A stretch of 44,525 nt of DNA from Flavobacterium sp. (GCF_027531705.1 NZ_JAPZSP010000027.1:1-44525), one strand, 5' to 3'; counted from the stretch's first letter, positions 1-7,979 are shown. Notes: generated by a model from the letters alone, not told the origin. Program-made: numbers and translations.

Positions 1-543
1 TGTCGGAACAGCGCATGTTGGTTGAGTTGTACTTGCTACTGTCGGCGCTGTTGGCGCTGTTGGTACAGCGTTGATAGTTACTGTCGATGCTGCTGGTGTT
101 GAACAAGTAGTATCTGTAGTGCTTCTTACTCTTAATGTATAGGTTCCTGGTGCTAGTCCTGCAAAAGTTGCACTAGCTTGGTAGGTTGTTCCGTTATTGA
201 TACTGTAAGTAACTCCTGCTTGAGTAGTAAATACTATAGTTCCTGTCGGTACAGCGCATGTTGGTTGAGTTGTACTTGCTACTGTCGGCGCTGTTGGTGC
301 TGTTGGTACAGCGTTAATAGTTACTGTCGATGCTGCTGGTGTTGAACAAGTGTTATTGGCTATACTTCTTACCCTCAAAGTGTAAGTCCCTGGTGCTAGT
401 CCTGCAAAGGTGGCTCCTGCTTGGTAAGTCGTTCCATTATTGATACTGTACTCTACGCCTGCTTGTGCGGTAAAGACTATTGTTCCTGTTGGTACTGCGC
501 ATGTTGGTTGTGTGGTACTGGCTACTGTAGGTGCTGTTGGACT
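1..543 (-). repeat. Tandem 243-bp (81-aa) repeats in the surface protein
   Basis: Two full units (1-243 and 244-486) and the start of a third (487 to about 543) have an exact 243-bp period, marked by the recurring TGTCGG(A/T)ACAGCGCATG block at 1 and 244 and a slightly changed copy at 487. The protein unit runs from CAVPTGTIVF through YSINNGTTYQ, APGTYTLRVRS and STPAASTVTINAVP to PTVASTTQPT. The first ~110 bp of units 1 and 2 (linker part) differ at only about three positions, while the remaining ~130 bp are more diverged. The array continues past the left edge. Confidence 0.9.
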
Positions 544-1800
544 AATACAAGTAGGTGATATTGAAGATGTATTATTTGCTAAATTGGGGTCAGGGTCAAA
601 AGCTGAAATTGTGGCTGTATTAGTATTTGCCCCTGTTGCATTAACCGTCGCCGTAATTTGCAAAGTTGGAGTATCTCCTATATTTAGACTGCCAATATTC
701 CACACTCCAGTAGTATTATTATAAGTCCCAACTGAAGGATTGGCACTTACAAAAGTATAACCAGAAGGCAAAATATCATTAACAATAGCATTAACTGTAT
801 TGTCAGGCCCTGCATTAGCTGCAGTTACTGTAAACACTACATTACTTCCAATAACTGGAGTAGGATTACTTATCGTTTTAGTAACAGAAACATCTGCTGC
901 ATTAACACCAAATAATTGCGTTATGAAAACTCCAGAATCATAAGAAGCATCTCCACCCGCGTCAGCAATAGCTATTTTAAAAGTATATGTTCCTCCGGGA
1001 GTTAAACCAGTTAAATTTCTATTAATAACTGTTGTTATTCCATTAAATTCTACAAAAACTGGAAATGGTCCAGGTTGTGTAGCAGGGTTTTGGACATAAC
1101 GCCCATTTGCGGCAATTGTAGTTGTATGTCCATTATTTATATAAAAAGCTGATTGGGTTAAGTCTAAAGCAGCATTATTAGTCCCTGAAAAACCCTGAAC
1201 ACCAGCATTTACTTTATTAATTGAAGTAACATTATTATTTGGTAGCCTTGCCATGTTAACCGTTCCTGCAATACCAGGTCCCGTAACAAAAAAACCAAAA
1301 TTATCATCAAATGCAGAACCTACATAATCTGGATATTCTTCTGAACCAAATTGATAAGAAAGTCTTATAGAGGTAGTAGAAGGACCTAATGTAACTGTAA
1401 AACTATAAACTACATTATCTCTTATTGCAGTTGGATCAATCGCTGATAAATTTACATCCGAATAAGTAGTTCCTCCCATGGGATTATCACTCCTATTTCT
1501 TACTGAATTTCTGTTGGATAAATTTTGTGTTACATTACCTGTAGAAAAGAATACTCCATTATCAATACCCAATGACGCACCTGGCATACCATTTGCAAAA
1601 GTAGCAATTTGATTAGGCCTACTTCCATTGACTAGATTACCGCCAGAAATTGTCAAACCAGTACCATTTAAAGCCGTATTTATTTGGGCATCAGTAGGAT
1701 TTGCGGTAAATGTAGCTTGAGAAAAAACTAATTGGCAAGCTAATACTAGAGTAAATACAAAAATTACTTTAATTTTTCTAGTGATTAATCTATATATCAT
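1..1800 (-). CDS. Choice-of-anchor L / DUF11 repeat-rich surface protein (N-terminal 600 residues, runs off the left edge)
   Basis: Reading leftwards from the ATG at 1800 the frame stays open for exactly 600 codons to the window edge, so only the N-terminus is present. It begins with a basic start and a hydrophobic stretch ending in LVFSQ, a signal peptide. Residues about 29-297 resemble the choice-of-anchor L domain (TDAQINTALNG, FSTGN, GSEEYPDYVGSAFDDNFGFF, then an IADAGGDASYDSGVF ending). Residues about 300-418 look like a DUF11 domain (VSVTKTISNPTPVIGS, AGPDNTVNAIVNDILPSGY). From about residue 420 it enters 81-residue tandem repeats. Proteins of this design are large exported adhesins, usually carrying a T9SS or gliding-associated C-terminal domain, but that end is outside the window. 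The exact ligand cannot be inferred. It lies 35 bp downstream of the small exported protein on the same strand, so the two may be co-transcribed. Confidence 0.85.
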   Translation of the reverse strand, partial: MIYRLITRKIKVIFVFTLVLACQLVFSQATFTANPTDAQINTALNGTGLTISGGNLVNGSRPNQIATFANGMPGASLGIDNGVFFSTGNVTQNLSNRNSVRNRSDNPMGGTTYSDVNLSAIDPTAIRDNVVYSFTVTLGPSTTSIRLSYQFGSEEYPDYVGSAFDDNFGFFVTGPGIAGTVNMARLPNNNVTSINKVNAGVQGFSGTNNAALDLTQSAFYINNGHTTTIAANGRYVQNPATQPGPFPVFVEFNGITTVINRNLTGLTPGGTYTFKIAIADAGGDASYDSGVFITQLFGVNAADVSVTKTISNPTPVIGSNVVFTVTAANAGPDNTVNAIVNDILPSGYTFVSANPSVGTYNNTTGVWNIGSLNIGDTPTLQITATVNATGANTNTATISAFDPDPNLANNTSSISPTCISPTAPTVASTTQPTCAVPTGTIVFTAQAGVEYSINNGTTYQAGATFAGLAPGTYTLRVRSIANNTCSTPAASTVTINAVPTAPTAPTVASTTQPTCAVPTGTIVFTTQAGVTYSINNGTTYQASATFAGLAPGTYTLRVRSTTDTTCSTPAASTVTINAVPTAPTAPTVASTTQPTCAVPT

Positions 1801-1835
1801 GGTAATGTTTTTTTAATTTTATAGAAAAAAAATTA

Positions 1836-2177
1836 TTAATAACTACTAAAAATAGTATCACTCATTTTTTTATTCTCATTCAATAGCTGAATTTGTCTAG
1901 CTGTTAAACAATTTTCAAATTCTCGTTTATAAGCCAAAAGCACAATTTCCTTTCTTGCATCAGACAATTCGGTATCAGCAAAAAACTCTATTTTGTTTTG
2001 AAAATGTTTTTTTAGAATAGTGTACTGTTCTTTAGATAAAGAAACAAGTTTGTCAATTTTAGTTATTAGCTCTTCAGATTTAGACTCTGATTGATTTTTG
2101 CCTGTTTTATTTTCTTGAGCAACCAGATTAGTTGTAAAAAATAAATTTAAAAACATCATTAAAACTATTCTTTTCAT
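1836..2177 (-). CDS. Small exported protein of unknown function, possibly Spy/CpxP-like
   Basis: 113 residues from the chosen ATG at 2177; an upstream in-frame ATG at 2204 would put nine charged residues before the signal peptide, so it was not used. The start MKRIVLMMFLNLFFTTNLVAQ is a signal peptide with probable cleavage after VAQ. The mature part is helical and charged (ITKIDKLVSLSKEQYTILKK, then KEIVLLAYKREFENCLTARQ), with two motifs that resemble the LSxEQ and LTxxQ helices of periplasmic Spy/CpxP-type chaperones. That resemblance is by eye only. It lies just upstream of the large surface protein on the same strand with a 35-bp gap, which suggests co-expression and perhaps a helper role in its export, but this is inference. 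Confidence 0.7.
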   Translation of the reverse strand: MKRIVLMMFLNLFFTTNLVAQENKTGKNQSESKSEELITKIDKLVSLSKEQYTILKKHFQNKIEFFADTELSDARKEIVLLAYKREFENCLTARQIQLLNENKKMSDTIFSSY

Positions 2178-2543
2178 AATATAACTTTTAAATTTTCGAA
2201 ACATCTTATTGTTTTCAACACTTCACCTAAAATAGAACATATTTTTACCAGCTAAATTAAGTAATCATTTCCTTTGCAAATTTTATTAAAATTTATTTTG
2301 TTAACAAAATTGTTAACAAGATTGCTTAAAATGTTAATAATTAAAAATTGTTTTTATTTAAACGAAAATCAATGTTTTGCTTAAATTTTAAATCGCTGTA
2401 AATCAACATTATAAATAAATTTTAATGTGTTAAATTCCTAAATACAGACAACTTTACTAAGTCAGTAATTTACAATTAGTTAGTGTTCATTGCTAGCAAC
2501 ATTGCTAATTTGCAGCAAATTTAATTAAAAAAAAATAAAATTA
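2178..2543. other. AT-rich divergent intergenic region with several short palindromes
   Basis: No credible gene is seen between the two divergent genes. The stretch contains two copies of TTGTTAACAA at 2298-2307 and 2310-2319 (12 bp centre to centre), TTGCTAGCAA at 2490-2499, and AATTTGC-A-GCAAATT at 2507-2521. These may be protein-binding sites for either flanking gene. A TAnnTTTG element for the leftward gene was not found. Confidence 0.5.
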
Positions 2544-2575
2544 TTGAACTATATAAATACTATACGATATATTTG
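2544..2575 (+). promoter_or_regulatory. Predicted promoter of HMG-CoA reductase
   Basis: TTG at 2544-2546, 21 bp, then TATATTTG at 2568-2575 matches the Bacteroidota vegetative consensus TTG-N17-23-TAnnTTTG. The ATG follows 21 bp later, giving a short leader. This element also argues against an earlier TTG start at 2573. Confidence 0.7.
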
Positions 2576-2596
2576 TACTTAAAGTTTTTGATTACA

Positions 2597-3913
2597 ATGA
2601 ATAACTCCATTTCAGGATTCTCTAAATTATCCAAAGAAGACAAAATAAATTGGATTGCCAATCAATATTTCGCAAATCCAAATGAAGCTGTTGAAACCAT
2701 AAAACAATATTGGAATAGTAATACAAATCTTCAACAACTTCACGATGAGTTTATAGAAAACACCATAACCAATTTCTATTTACCAATGGGAATTGCTCCC
2801 AACTTTCTTATCAACGATAACTATTATTCAGTCCCAATGGTAATCGAAGAAAGTTCGGTTGTAGCCGCGGCCGCAAAATCTGCAAAATACTGGTCAACTC
2901 GAGGTGGCTTCAAAGCAAAAGTTATCAATTCTGAAAAAATAGGACAAGTTCACTTTATATATAAAGGTGATGTTGCCAAACTTGAAAACTTTTTTAACAA
3001 AACCAAAGCAACTTTTTTCTCTGCTACCGAAAGCATTACTAAAAATATGCAAAAACGTGGTGGTGGAATTCTAAATATCGAATTAAGAAACAAAACCAAC
3101 GAACTAGAAAATTATTTTCAACTTCACGCAACTTTTGAAACCAAGGATTCAATGGGCGCCAATTTCATCAATTCGTGTTTAGAACAATTTGCCAAAACCT
3201 TAAAAGAAGAAGCCCAAAATTATCCTGATTTTTCCGATGACGAAAAAAACATTCAGGTTGTCATGAGCATTCTATCTAATTATGTTCCAAACTGCATTGT
3301 TCGCGCAGAAGTTTCATGCAAAATTGAAGAACTTGCCGAAAAGAAAATCGAAAACCCTCAAGAATTTGCCGAAAAATTTGTTCAAGCTGTTAATATTGCC
3401 GAAATCGAACCTTTCAGAGCTGTTACACATAATAAAGGCATCATGAATGGTGTTGACTCAGTTGTTCTTGCCACCGGAAACGACTTTCGCGCTGTTGAAG
3501 CTGGCGTTCACGCTTATGCCTCACGAAATGGAAAATATTCAAGTTTATCGCATGCCAAAATAGAAAACGGCATATTTACTTTTTGGATGGAAATTCCATT
3601 AGCATTAGGAACCGTTGGCGGCTTAACGTCATTGCATCCATTGGTGAAAATGGCATTGCAAATTCTAAAAAAACCATCTTCTCATGAATTAATGCAAATT
3701 GTGGCGGTTACTGGTTTAGCCCAAAACTTTGCCGCTTTACGTTCGCTTACAACTACAGGAATTCAGGAAGGCCACATGAAAATGCACCTTAATAATATAC
3801 TAAACCAATTTCAAGCCACCAAAGACGAGCGAGTAGCAATCGCCAAACATTTTGAAAACAATACGGTTTCGCACGCTTCGGTAGTTGAGTTGATTGAAAA
3901 TTTAAGGAAATAA
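2597..3913 (+). CDS. mvaA: Hydroxymethylglutaryl-CoA reductase (class II / 'degradative' type)
   Basis: 438 residues. The enzyme interconverts HMG-CoA and mevalonate with NAD(P)H, the committed step of the mevalonate route to isoprenoids, in the cytoplasm. Family marks are visible: PMGIAPNF, the EESSVVAAAA segment with the catalytic Glu, a TKDSMGANF dinucleotide-binding segment (Ser where DAMG is usual), HNKGIMNGVDSVVLATGNDF with the catalytic Lys and Asp, GTVGGLTSLHP, and a C-terminal GHMKMHL with the catalytic His. Length and motifs fit the class II bacterial enzymes. Although such proteins are often labelled degradative, the neighbouring GHMP kinase and the presence of diphosphomevalonate decarboxylase elsewhere in the window argue for a biosynthetic role. 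The ATG at 2597 was chosen because the predicted promoter overlaps any earlier start. Confidence 0.93.
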   Translation: MNNSISGFSKLSKEDKINWIANQYFANPNEAVETIKQYWNSNTNLQQLHDEFIENTITNFYLPMGIAPNFLINDNYYSVPMVIEESSVVAAAAKSAKYWSTRGGFKAKVINSEKIGQVHFIYKGDVAKLENFFNKTKATFFSATESITKNMQKRGGGILNIELRNKTNELENYFQLHATFETKDSMGANFINSCLEQFAKTLKEEAQNYPDFSDDEKNIQVVMSILSNYVPNCIVRAEVSCKIEELAEKKIENPQEFAEKFVQAVNIAEIEPFRAVTHNKGIMNGVDSVVLATGNDFRAVEAGVHAYASRNGKYSSLSHAKIENGIFTFWMEIPLALGTVGGLTSLHPLVKMALQILKKPSSHELMQIVAVTGLAQNFAALRSLTTTGIQEGHMKMHLNNILNQFQATKDERVAIAKHFENNTVSHASVVELIENLRK

Positions 3914-3954
3914 AAGTTGAAGCGAAAGGTTCGGGTATTTCGATAATCCCTATT

Positions 3955-4023
3955 CCCGCTTTCCGTTCCAATCTTTTCTTTTTTATCCAAAAAAAGAAAA
4001 GGATTTCCACTGCAATCGGGGCT
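3955..4023 (+). repeat. Dispersed hairpin repeat, copy 1 of 3
   Basis: Starts CCCGCTTTCCGTTCCAATC, then an arm TCTTTTCTTTTTT, a short loop, AAAAAAAGAAAAGG, and ends ATTTCCACTGCAATCGGGGCT. The T-rich and A-rich parts pair, and the outer CCCG/CGGG can close a longer stem. Closely related copies lie at 35112-35180 and 42522-42584. It sits in the 141-bp gap between HMG-CoA reductase and the GHMP kinase. Confidence 0.85.
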
Positions 4024-4054
4024 ATTGAGTCAACCATAGCACAAAATCAAGTTT

Positions 4055-4969
4055 ATGAAGAAAGAATTTTATAGCAACGGAAAATTATTAATAACAGGAG
4101 AATATGTAGTTCTTGACGGTGCAAAAGCATTAGCCTTGCCAACCAAGTTCGGACAAAGTCTAATCATTGAACCGTCAGACAATAACGAAATTTATTGGAA
4201 AAGCCACGATCAAGATAAAAGCATCTGGTTTGAAGACACTATTCCGTTTTCAGCTATTATTCAAAAGAAAAACTACAACGAAGAACATTCTATAAAAAAT
4301 ACTTTGATAGAGATTTTACATGAAGCTTATCAACTAAATTCCGATTTTATTTCTCAATCAAAAGGTTACAAAATCACAACCGAATTGACATTTCCAAAAT
4401 TTTGGGGATTAGGCACTTCTTCTACTCTAATCAATAATATTGCACAATGGTTAGAAATTGACGCCTACGAATTATTGAAAAAAAGTTTTGGTGGCAGCGG
4501 TTACGACTTGGCTTGTGCACAAAACGACTCTGCTATTCTTTACCAATTACAAAACGAAAAACCAGTTGTAGAAAAAATCAGTTTCGAACCAAGTTTTTCT
4601 GATAAGATTTATTTTGTTTATCTAAACAAAAAACAAAGTAGCAAATCCGCAATCGCTTCTTATCTTGACAAGCAAGGCAATATTAGCAAAACCGTAAAAA
4701 AAATCGATTCTATAACGAACAAAGTTCTGCAAGCAACCGAACCAAAAGAATTTGCACTAGCATTACAACAACACGAAATAGAAATGAGCAATATTTTAGA
4801 ATTACAAACTGTTCAAGAAGCGTTGTTTGATGATTTTCGTGGCGTAATTAAAAGTCTTGGTGCTTGGGGCGGCGATTTTGTTTTAGCCATTTCCAAAGAA
4901 AACCCAACTAATTATTTCAAAGAAAAAGGATATAAAGTGGTCATTCCATATCAAGAAATGATTTTATAA
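4055..4969 (+). CDS. GYDIA-family GHMP kinase, probable mevalonate-pathway kinase
   Basis: 304 residues. GHMP-fold small-molecule kinase. The N-terminal SNGKLLITGEYVVLDGAKAL matches the first GHMP motif, WGLGTSSTLINN is the ATP-binding glycine/serine loop, and the C-terminal GAWGGDFVLA is the third motif. The family is named after a GYDIA motif; here it reads GGSGYDLACAQ, a Leu-for-Ile variant. Members are found in flavobacteria and usually sit beside HMG-CoA reductase, as here. Its place next to that gene, and a separate mevalonate-kinase-like gene at 33213, suggest that it may act as the phosphomevalonate kinase, but substrate identity is inference. It follows HMG-CoA reductase by 141 bp with the dispersed hairpin repeat between, and ends before a terminator shared with the convergent chaperone gene. 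Confidence 0.85.
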   Translation: MKKEFYSNGKLLITGEYVVLDGAKALALPTKFGQSLIIEPSDNNEIYWKSHDQDKSIWFEDTIPFSAIIQKKNYNEEHSIKNTLIEILHEAYQLNSDFISQSKGYKITTELTFPKFWGLGTSSTLINNIAQWLEIDAYELLKKSFGGSGYDLACAQNDSAILYQLQNEKPVVEKISFEPSFSDKIYFVYLNKKQSSKSAIASYLDKQGNISKTVKKIDSITNKVLQATEPKEFALALQQHEIEMSNILELQTVQEALFDDFRGVIKSLGAWGGDFVLAISKENPTNYFKEKGYKVVIPYQEMIL

Positions 4970-4971
4970 AA

Positions 4972-5012
4972 CAAAAAAAAATCCCTACCATTTCTGCTAG
5001 GGATATTTTACA
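4972..5012. terminator. Bidirectional terminator
   Basis: An A-run precedes ATCCCTA (4981-4987), a 10-nt loop, TAGGGAT (4998-5004) and a T-rich tail. It lies between two convergent genes, so it can serve both. Confidence 0.8.
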
Positions 5013-5026
5013 TTCTATTTAACTTC

Positions 5027-7123
5027 TTAGTAATTAAAGTCAGCTCTATTATCTTCAATTTCAGCATCCGATTTAAGCGCTTGAATAACTCTTCCAGCGT
5101 TTCCAGCAGCTTGTTGTGCTACTTTCTTAGTATAATCAGCGTAAGATTTTAAAACTGGTGCTTTAGTAACCACTTTTGTTTGGATTACATAAACTCCTGT
5201 ATTTCCTTCAATTGGTGCAGAAACTTTGTTAGCCGCAGTTCCAAAAGCAGTACCAACCACTTTAGGCTCATAACCAGCATTAGGAATTGATGGATTTTGC
5301 AAAACTAAATCAACTGCATTTTGAACCGTTACAGCATTTTTAGAAGCGATAGTCGCTAAAGAAGTTCCAGCCATTTTAGCTTTTATTTTTTCAGCTTTCT
5401 TTTTGTTTTTAATGATAGTTTCTACCATTGGTCTTGCATCTTCAGCCGACATTAATCCTTCTTCTGAAGCTTTCTTAACTTTAGCAATTACATTACCAAC
5501 GTTAGCAATTTCGAATCTTTTTACATCACCAATTTTAGTTTCTTTGTCAAATGCCCAACGAACAATTTGTCTTTGGTTTTGCATTGGTCCAAAGTTTTCG
5601 TCCATTGTTTTAACTTTTACAGATGGATTGATTGTCAATTTTTCAGCTTTAGCAACAGCAGCAAAATCTTTTTCGTTAGCATCCATTTCAAACTTAACAG
5701 CTTGTGTGTAAATTTTATCAGCAGTAGCTTCAGATGGTTCAATTTTTTGAGAAATTGTTGCCAAACGAACACCGTCTTGTTTATCGGTAACATTAATAAT
5801 GTGGAAACCAAAATCTGTTTCAACCAAACCAATTTTTCCAACAGAATTATTAAAAACGAAATCGTTGAATGGTTTTACCATTTGTCCTGGAGAAAAATAA
5901 CCTAAATCACCACCTTGTTGAGCAGATGAATCATCAGAATTAGTCAAAGCCAACATTAAGAAACTTGAAGGATTAGCTTGAACTTGTGCTAACAAACTTT
6001 CAGCTTTAGCTTTAGCTTGTTCTTTAGTTCTTTTTTCTTTTTTGTTTGGTACTTGCGTTCCTTCATAGCTAATTAAGATATGACTAGCTTTAGCAGAAGT
6101 ACCCGATTTTCTTCCCATTGCTTTAGTGATGCAATAATCTTTACCATTCATGTAAGGTCCGAAAACTTGTCCAGCAGGAAGATTATATAATTGTTCAGCA
6201 TATTGAGCTGGTAAATCTTTTTTAGCTATATAAGTAGAATCATAAGGCTTTTCAGAATTAGCATTTACAAATTCAACTGTGTTAGCTGCTTGTGCAAAAC
6301 CAACAATTGTATCGTTTGCTCCAGTTTCTTTATTATAAACAACTCCACCAACAAGTAATTTATTGATTTCGTTTTTAACTTCAGCTTCATCTTCTGGAGA
6401 TGCTTTGTCTTCTATAAGAACATAATCTAATTCGCGACCAGCTTCACCTTTATATTTTTTCTCATTCTTTTTAATGAATTCTACAATTTCTGCATCAGTA
6501 ACTTTTACTGTTTCATCTTTGATAGAAGTATATGGAACGGCAACATAATCAAAAGTCACTTTGTCAGATTCCATTTTGTATCTCAATTTACCTTCAGCTT
6601 CTGTTGTAAACATACCCGCTTTTAGTAAAGTGTTATAGATTTGGTATTTTGCATTAAGTGTTGCAGATTTTTCTTGATCTTTCAACATAGCGGCTTGCTC
6701 AGGATTTGATTTGAAAAATTCTTTGAATTTAGCAATATCAAATTTTCCATCTTTACCTTGAAAAGTTGGGTTTCCACCAATATTTTGATCGTTTTTGAAA
6801 ACTTCCATGATGTGTTTTTCACCAACTCTCAAACCTAATTTTTCAAATTCTTCAGAAAGTAATGCGACAGAAACTTCTTGTTCCCAAACTCTATTTGCAG
6901 CTTGAGTTGAAGTCATTCCTTGACCACTTTTTTCAAGATTACTAACTTTTACACGAAAATCTTCGAAAGTAATATCTTTTCCATTTACGCTTCCAACATC
7001 ATTTGAACTTGAAGAAAAACTATTATTTTGAACGATGTCACCAATGATAAATGCTAATAAACTCAAACCAATAACTACTATTAGTAAAAGTGAGCGTTGT
7101 CTAATTTTTTGTAAAACTGCCAT
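5027..7123 (-). CDS. PpiD/SurA-type membrane-anchored peptidyl-prolyl isomerase chaperone
   Basis: 698 residues. A single N-terminal membrane anchor (LLLIVVIGLSLLAFIIGDIV, residues ~13-32) is followed by a SurA/PpiD-like N-terminal region and a parvulin domain at about residues 340-448 (ASHILISYEG, QQGGDLGYFSPGQMVKPF, ETDFGFHIINV). PpiD-type proteins stand in the inner membrane facing the periplasm and help fold secreted and outer-membrane proteins. The size and layout match the family. It is the last gene of a five-gene leftward run that also includes LptC and an outer-membrane protein, which fits an envelope-biogenesis role. A 97-bp gap to the 63-residue gene upstream leaves room for its own promoter: TATTTTCG on minus (7162-7155) is one base off the consensus. 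Confidence 0.9.
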   Translation of the reverse strand: MAVLQKIRQRSLLLIVVIGLSLLAFIIGDIVQNNSFSSSSNDVGSVNGKDITFEDFRVKVSNLEKSGQGMTSTQAANRVWEQEVSVALLSEEFEKLGLRVGEKHIMEVFKNDQNIGGNPTFQGKDGKFDIAKFKEFFKSNPEQAAMLKDQEKSATLNAKYQIYNTLLKAGMFTTEAEGKLRYKMESDKVTFDYVAVPYTSIKDETVKVTDAEIVEFIKKNEKKYKGEAGRELDYVLIEDKASPEDEAEVKNEINKLLVGGVVYNKETGANDTIVGFAQAANTVEFVNANSEKPYDSTYIAKKDLPAQYAEQLYNLPAGQVFGPYMNGKDYCITKAMGRKSGTSAKASHILISYEGTQVPNKKEKRTKEQAKAKAESLLAQVQANPSSFLMLALTNSDDSSAQQGGDLGYFSPGQMVKPFNDFVFNNSVGKIGLVETDFGFHIINVTDKQDGVRLATISQKIEPSEATADKIYTQAVKFEMDANEKDFAAVAKAEKLTINPSVKVKTMDENFGPMQNQRQIVRWAFDKETKIGDVKRFEIANVGNVIAKVKKASEEGLMSAEDARPMVETIIKNKKKAEKIKAKMAGTSLATIASKNAVTVQNAVDLVLQNPSIPNAGYEPKVVGTAFGTAANKVSAPIEGNTGVYVIQTKVVTKAPVLKSYADYTKKVAQQAAGNAGRVIQALKSDAEIEDNRADFNY

Positions 7124-7220
7124 TGTATTATTGTTAATTTTTTATTTCAGTTTGCGAAAATACAATTATCTATTTAATAATTATAGTACTAAAGCTGAAA
7201 TTTATATGAAAAATATTTTT

Positions 7221-7412
7221 TTATTGATTTTTGTTACGATCTTCAAATTTTTTTGCAAATTTTCTTCTGAAGAAAAACATGAAAATAGCCAATCCAGCTA
7301 TTACAAAACTTAAGATTGCATTTTCACCAGAAGTATATTTCATTATTCCATCATAAATGAAATAAATTCCAAAAAGTAAGTAAGCGTATTGAGTATATTT
7401 TAAGTAATTCAT
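7221..7412 (-). CDS. Small two-helix membrane protein, unknown function
   Basis: 63 residues with two hydrophobic stretches, YAYLLFGIYFIYDGIM (about 9-24) and AILSFVIAGLAIFMFFF (about 32-48), and a basic tail (RRKFAKKFEDRNKNQ). I do not recognise a named family. It begins 6 bp after the stop of LptC on the same strand, so it is translated from the same message as the LptC gene. The tight spacing and the good start make it a likely real gene despite its size. Its neighbours suggest an envelope function, but nothing in the sequence shows which. Confidence 0.72.
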   Translation of the reverse strand: MNYLKYTQYAYLLFGIYFIYDGIMKYTSGENAILSFVIAGLAIFMFFFRRKFAKKFEDRNKNQ

Positions 7413-7418
7413 TGTGTA

Positions 7419-7970
7419 TTATTTATCTTCCGTTTGTATTTCTCCTTTTATTCGTTGTGAGTTTACAATTTTAAAATCTTTACTAAAATCGATTCCTTCT
7501 CCAAAAGAATTTCCATTTGGAGCTGATAATTTATAAACTCTTTGTGTATGAAACCATTCGTTTTTTTGGTCAAAATACAATTGCTCTGTTTCTAGCATTT
7601 GACCTGTTTCGTTATAAATTTTTACCTTTCCTTGCAAGTCAATAACATCTGTTCCTTTGAATGAAATTGCATATTTTGCTTTTACAAAAGTCTTCTTTCC
7701 TTTTTCATCATACATTGTTACATCAATGCCTTTTGGAAATTCGATAAACGGAAATTCAACACTCCCATAATCTAACATTTTGGGACTTATCAAGATTGAT
7801 TTTATTCGCCCAGAATCTGTATATTTTAAATTAAAATCGTCGGCTTCACCGGTTGGATGAAACTCAGAAAGGTTAATTTTTTGAACATCTTTAATACTGT
7901 TTCCTTCACAGGAAATTAACAACATTAAAAGTATTGCAGTTGAAAAAAATATTTTGAAATTATTTTTCAT
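7419..7970 (-). CDS. lptC: LptC, LPS export periplasmic protein (lipoprotein form)
   Basis: 183 residues. LptC takes LPS from the inner-membrane ABC transporter LptBFG and hands it to LptA in the periplasm. The sequence shows the short N-terminal anchor and a beta-rich OstA/LptC-like fold (DFNLKYTDSGRIKSILISPK, GIDVTMYDEKGKKTFVKAKY, VIDLQGKVKIYNETGQMLET, EQLYFD). The N-terminus ends LLMLLISCEG with a possible lipobox Cys at residue 21, so this protein may be lipid-anchored rather than held by a transmembrane helix as in Escherichia coli; this is inference. It is 9 bp downstream of the outer-membrane protein gene and 6 bp upstream of the small membrane protein gene. Confidence 0.88.
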   Translation of the reverse strand: MKNNFKIFFSTAILLMLLISCEGNSIKDVQKINLSEFHPTGEADDFNLKYTDSGRIKSILISPKMLDYGSVEFPFIEFPKGIDVTMYDEKGKKTFVKAKYAISFKGTDVIDLQGKVKIYNETGQMLETEQLYFDQKNEWFHTQRVYKLSAPNGNSFGEGIDFSKDFKIVNSQRIKGEIQTEDK

Positions 7971-7979
7971 TAACCAAGA

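Noticed and set aside
1..543. Tandem repeats considered as a CRISPR array
   Set aside because: The 243-bp period is a whole number of codons in an open frame, with no short constant repeats or spacers.
440..724. Plus-strand frame of 94 residues inside the adhesin repeats
   Set aside because: It is antisense to the repeat-coding strand; its Val/Ala-rich content follows from the repetitive coding sequence.
3789..4037. Minus-strand frame through hairpin repeat copy 1
   Set aside because: It begins inside the repeat, ends inside HMG-CoA reductase and has a low-complexity FFF/KKK run made by the poly-T/poly-A arms; the same frame recurs at copy 2.
5403..5905. Plus-strand frames inside the PpiD-like gene
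   Set aside because: Shadows of a well-supported gene on minus; no family features.
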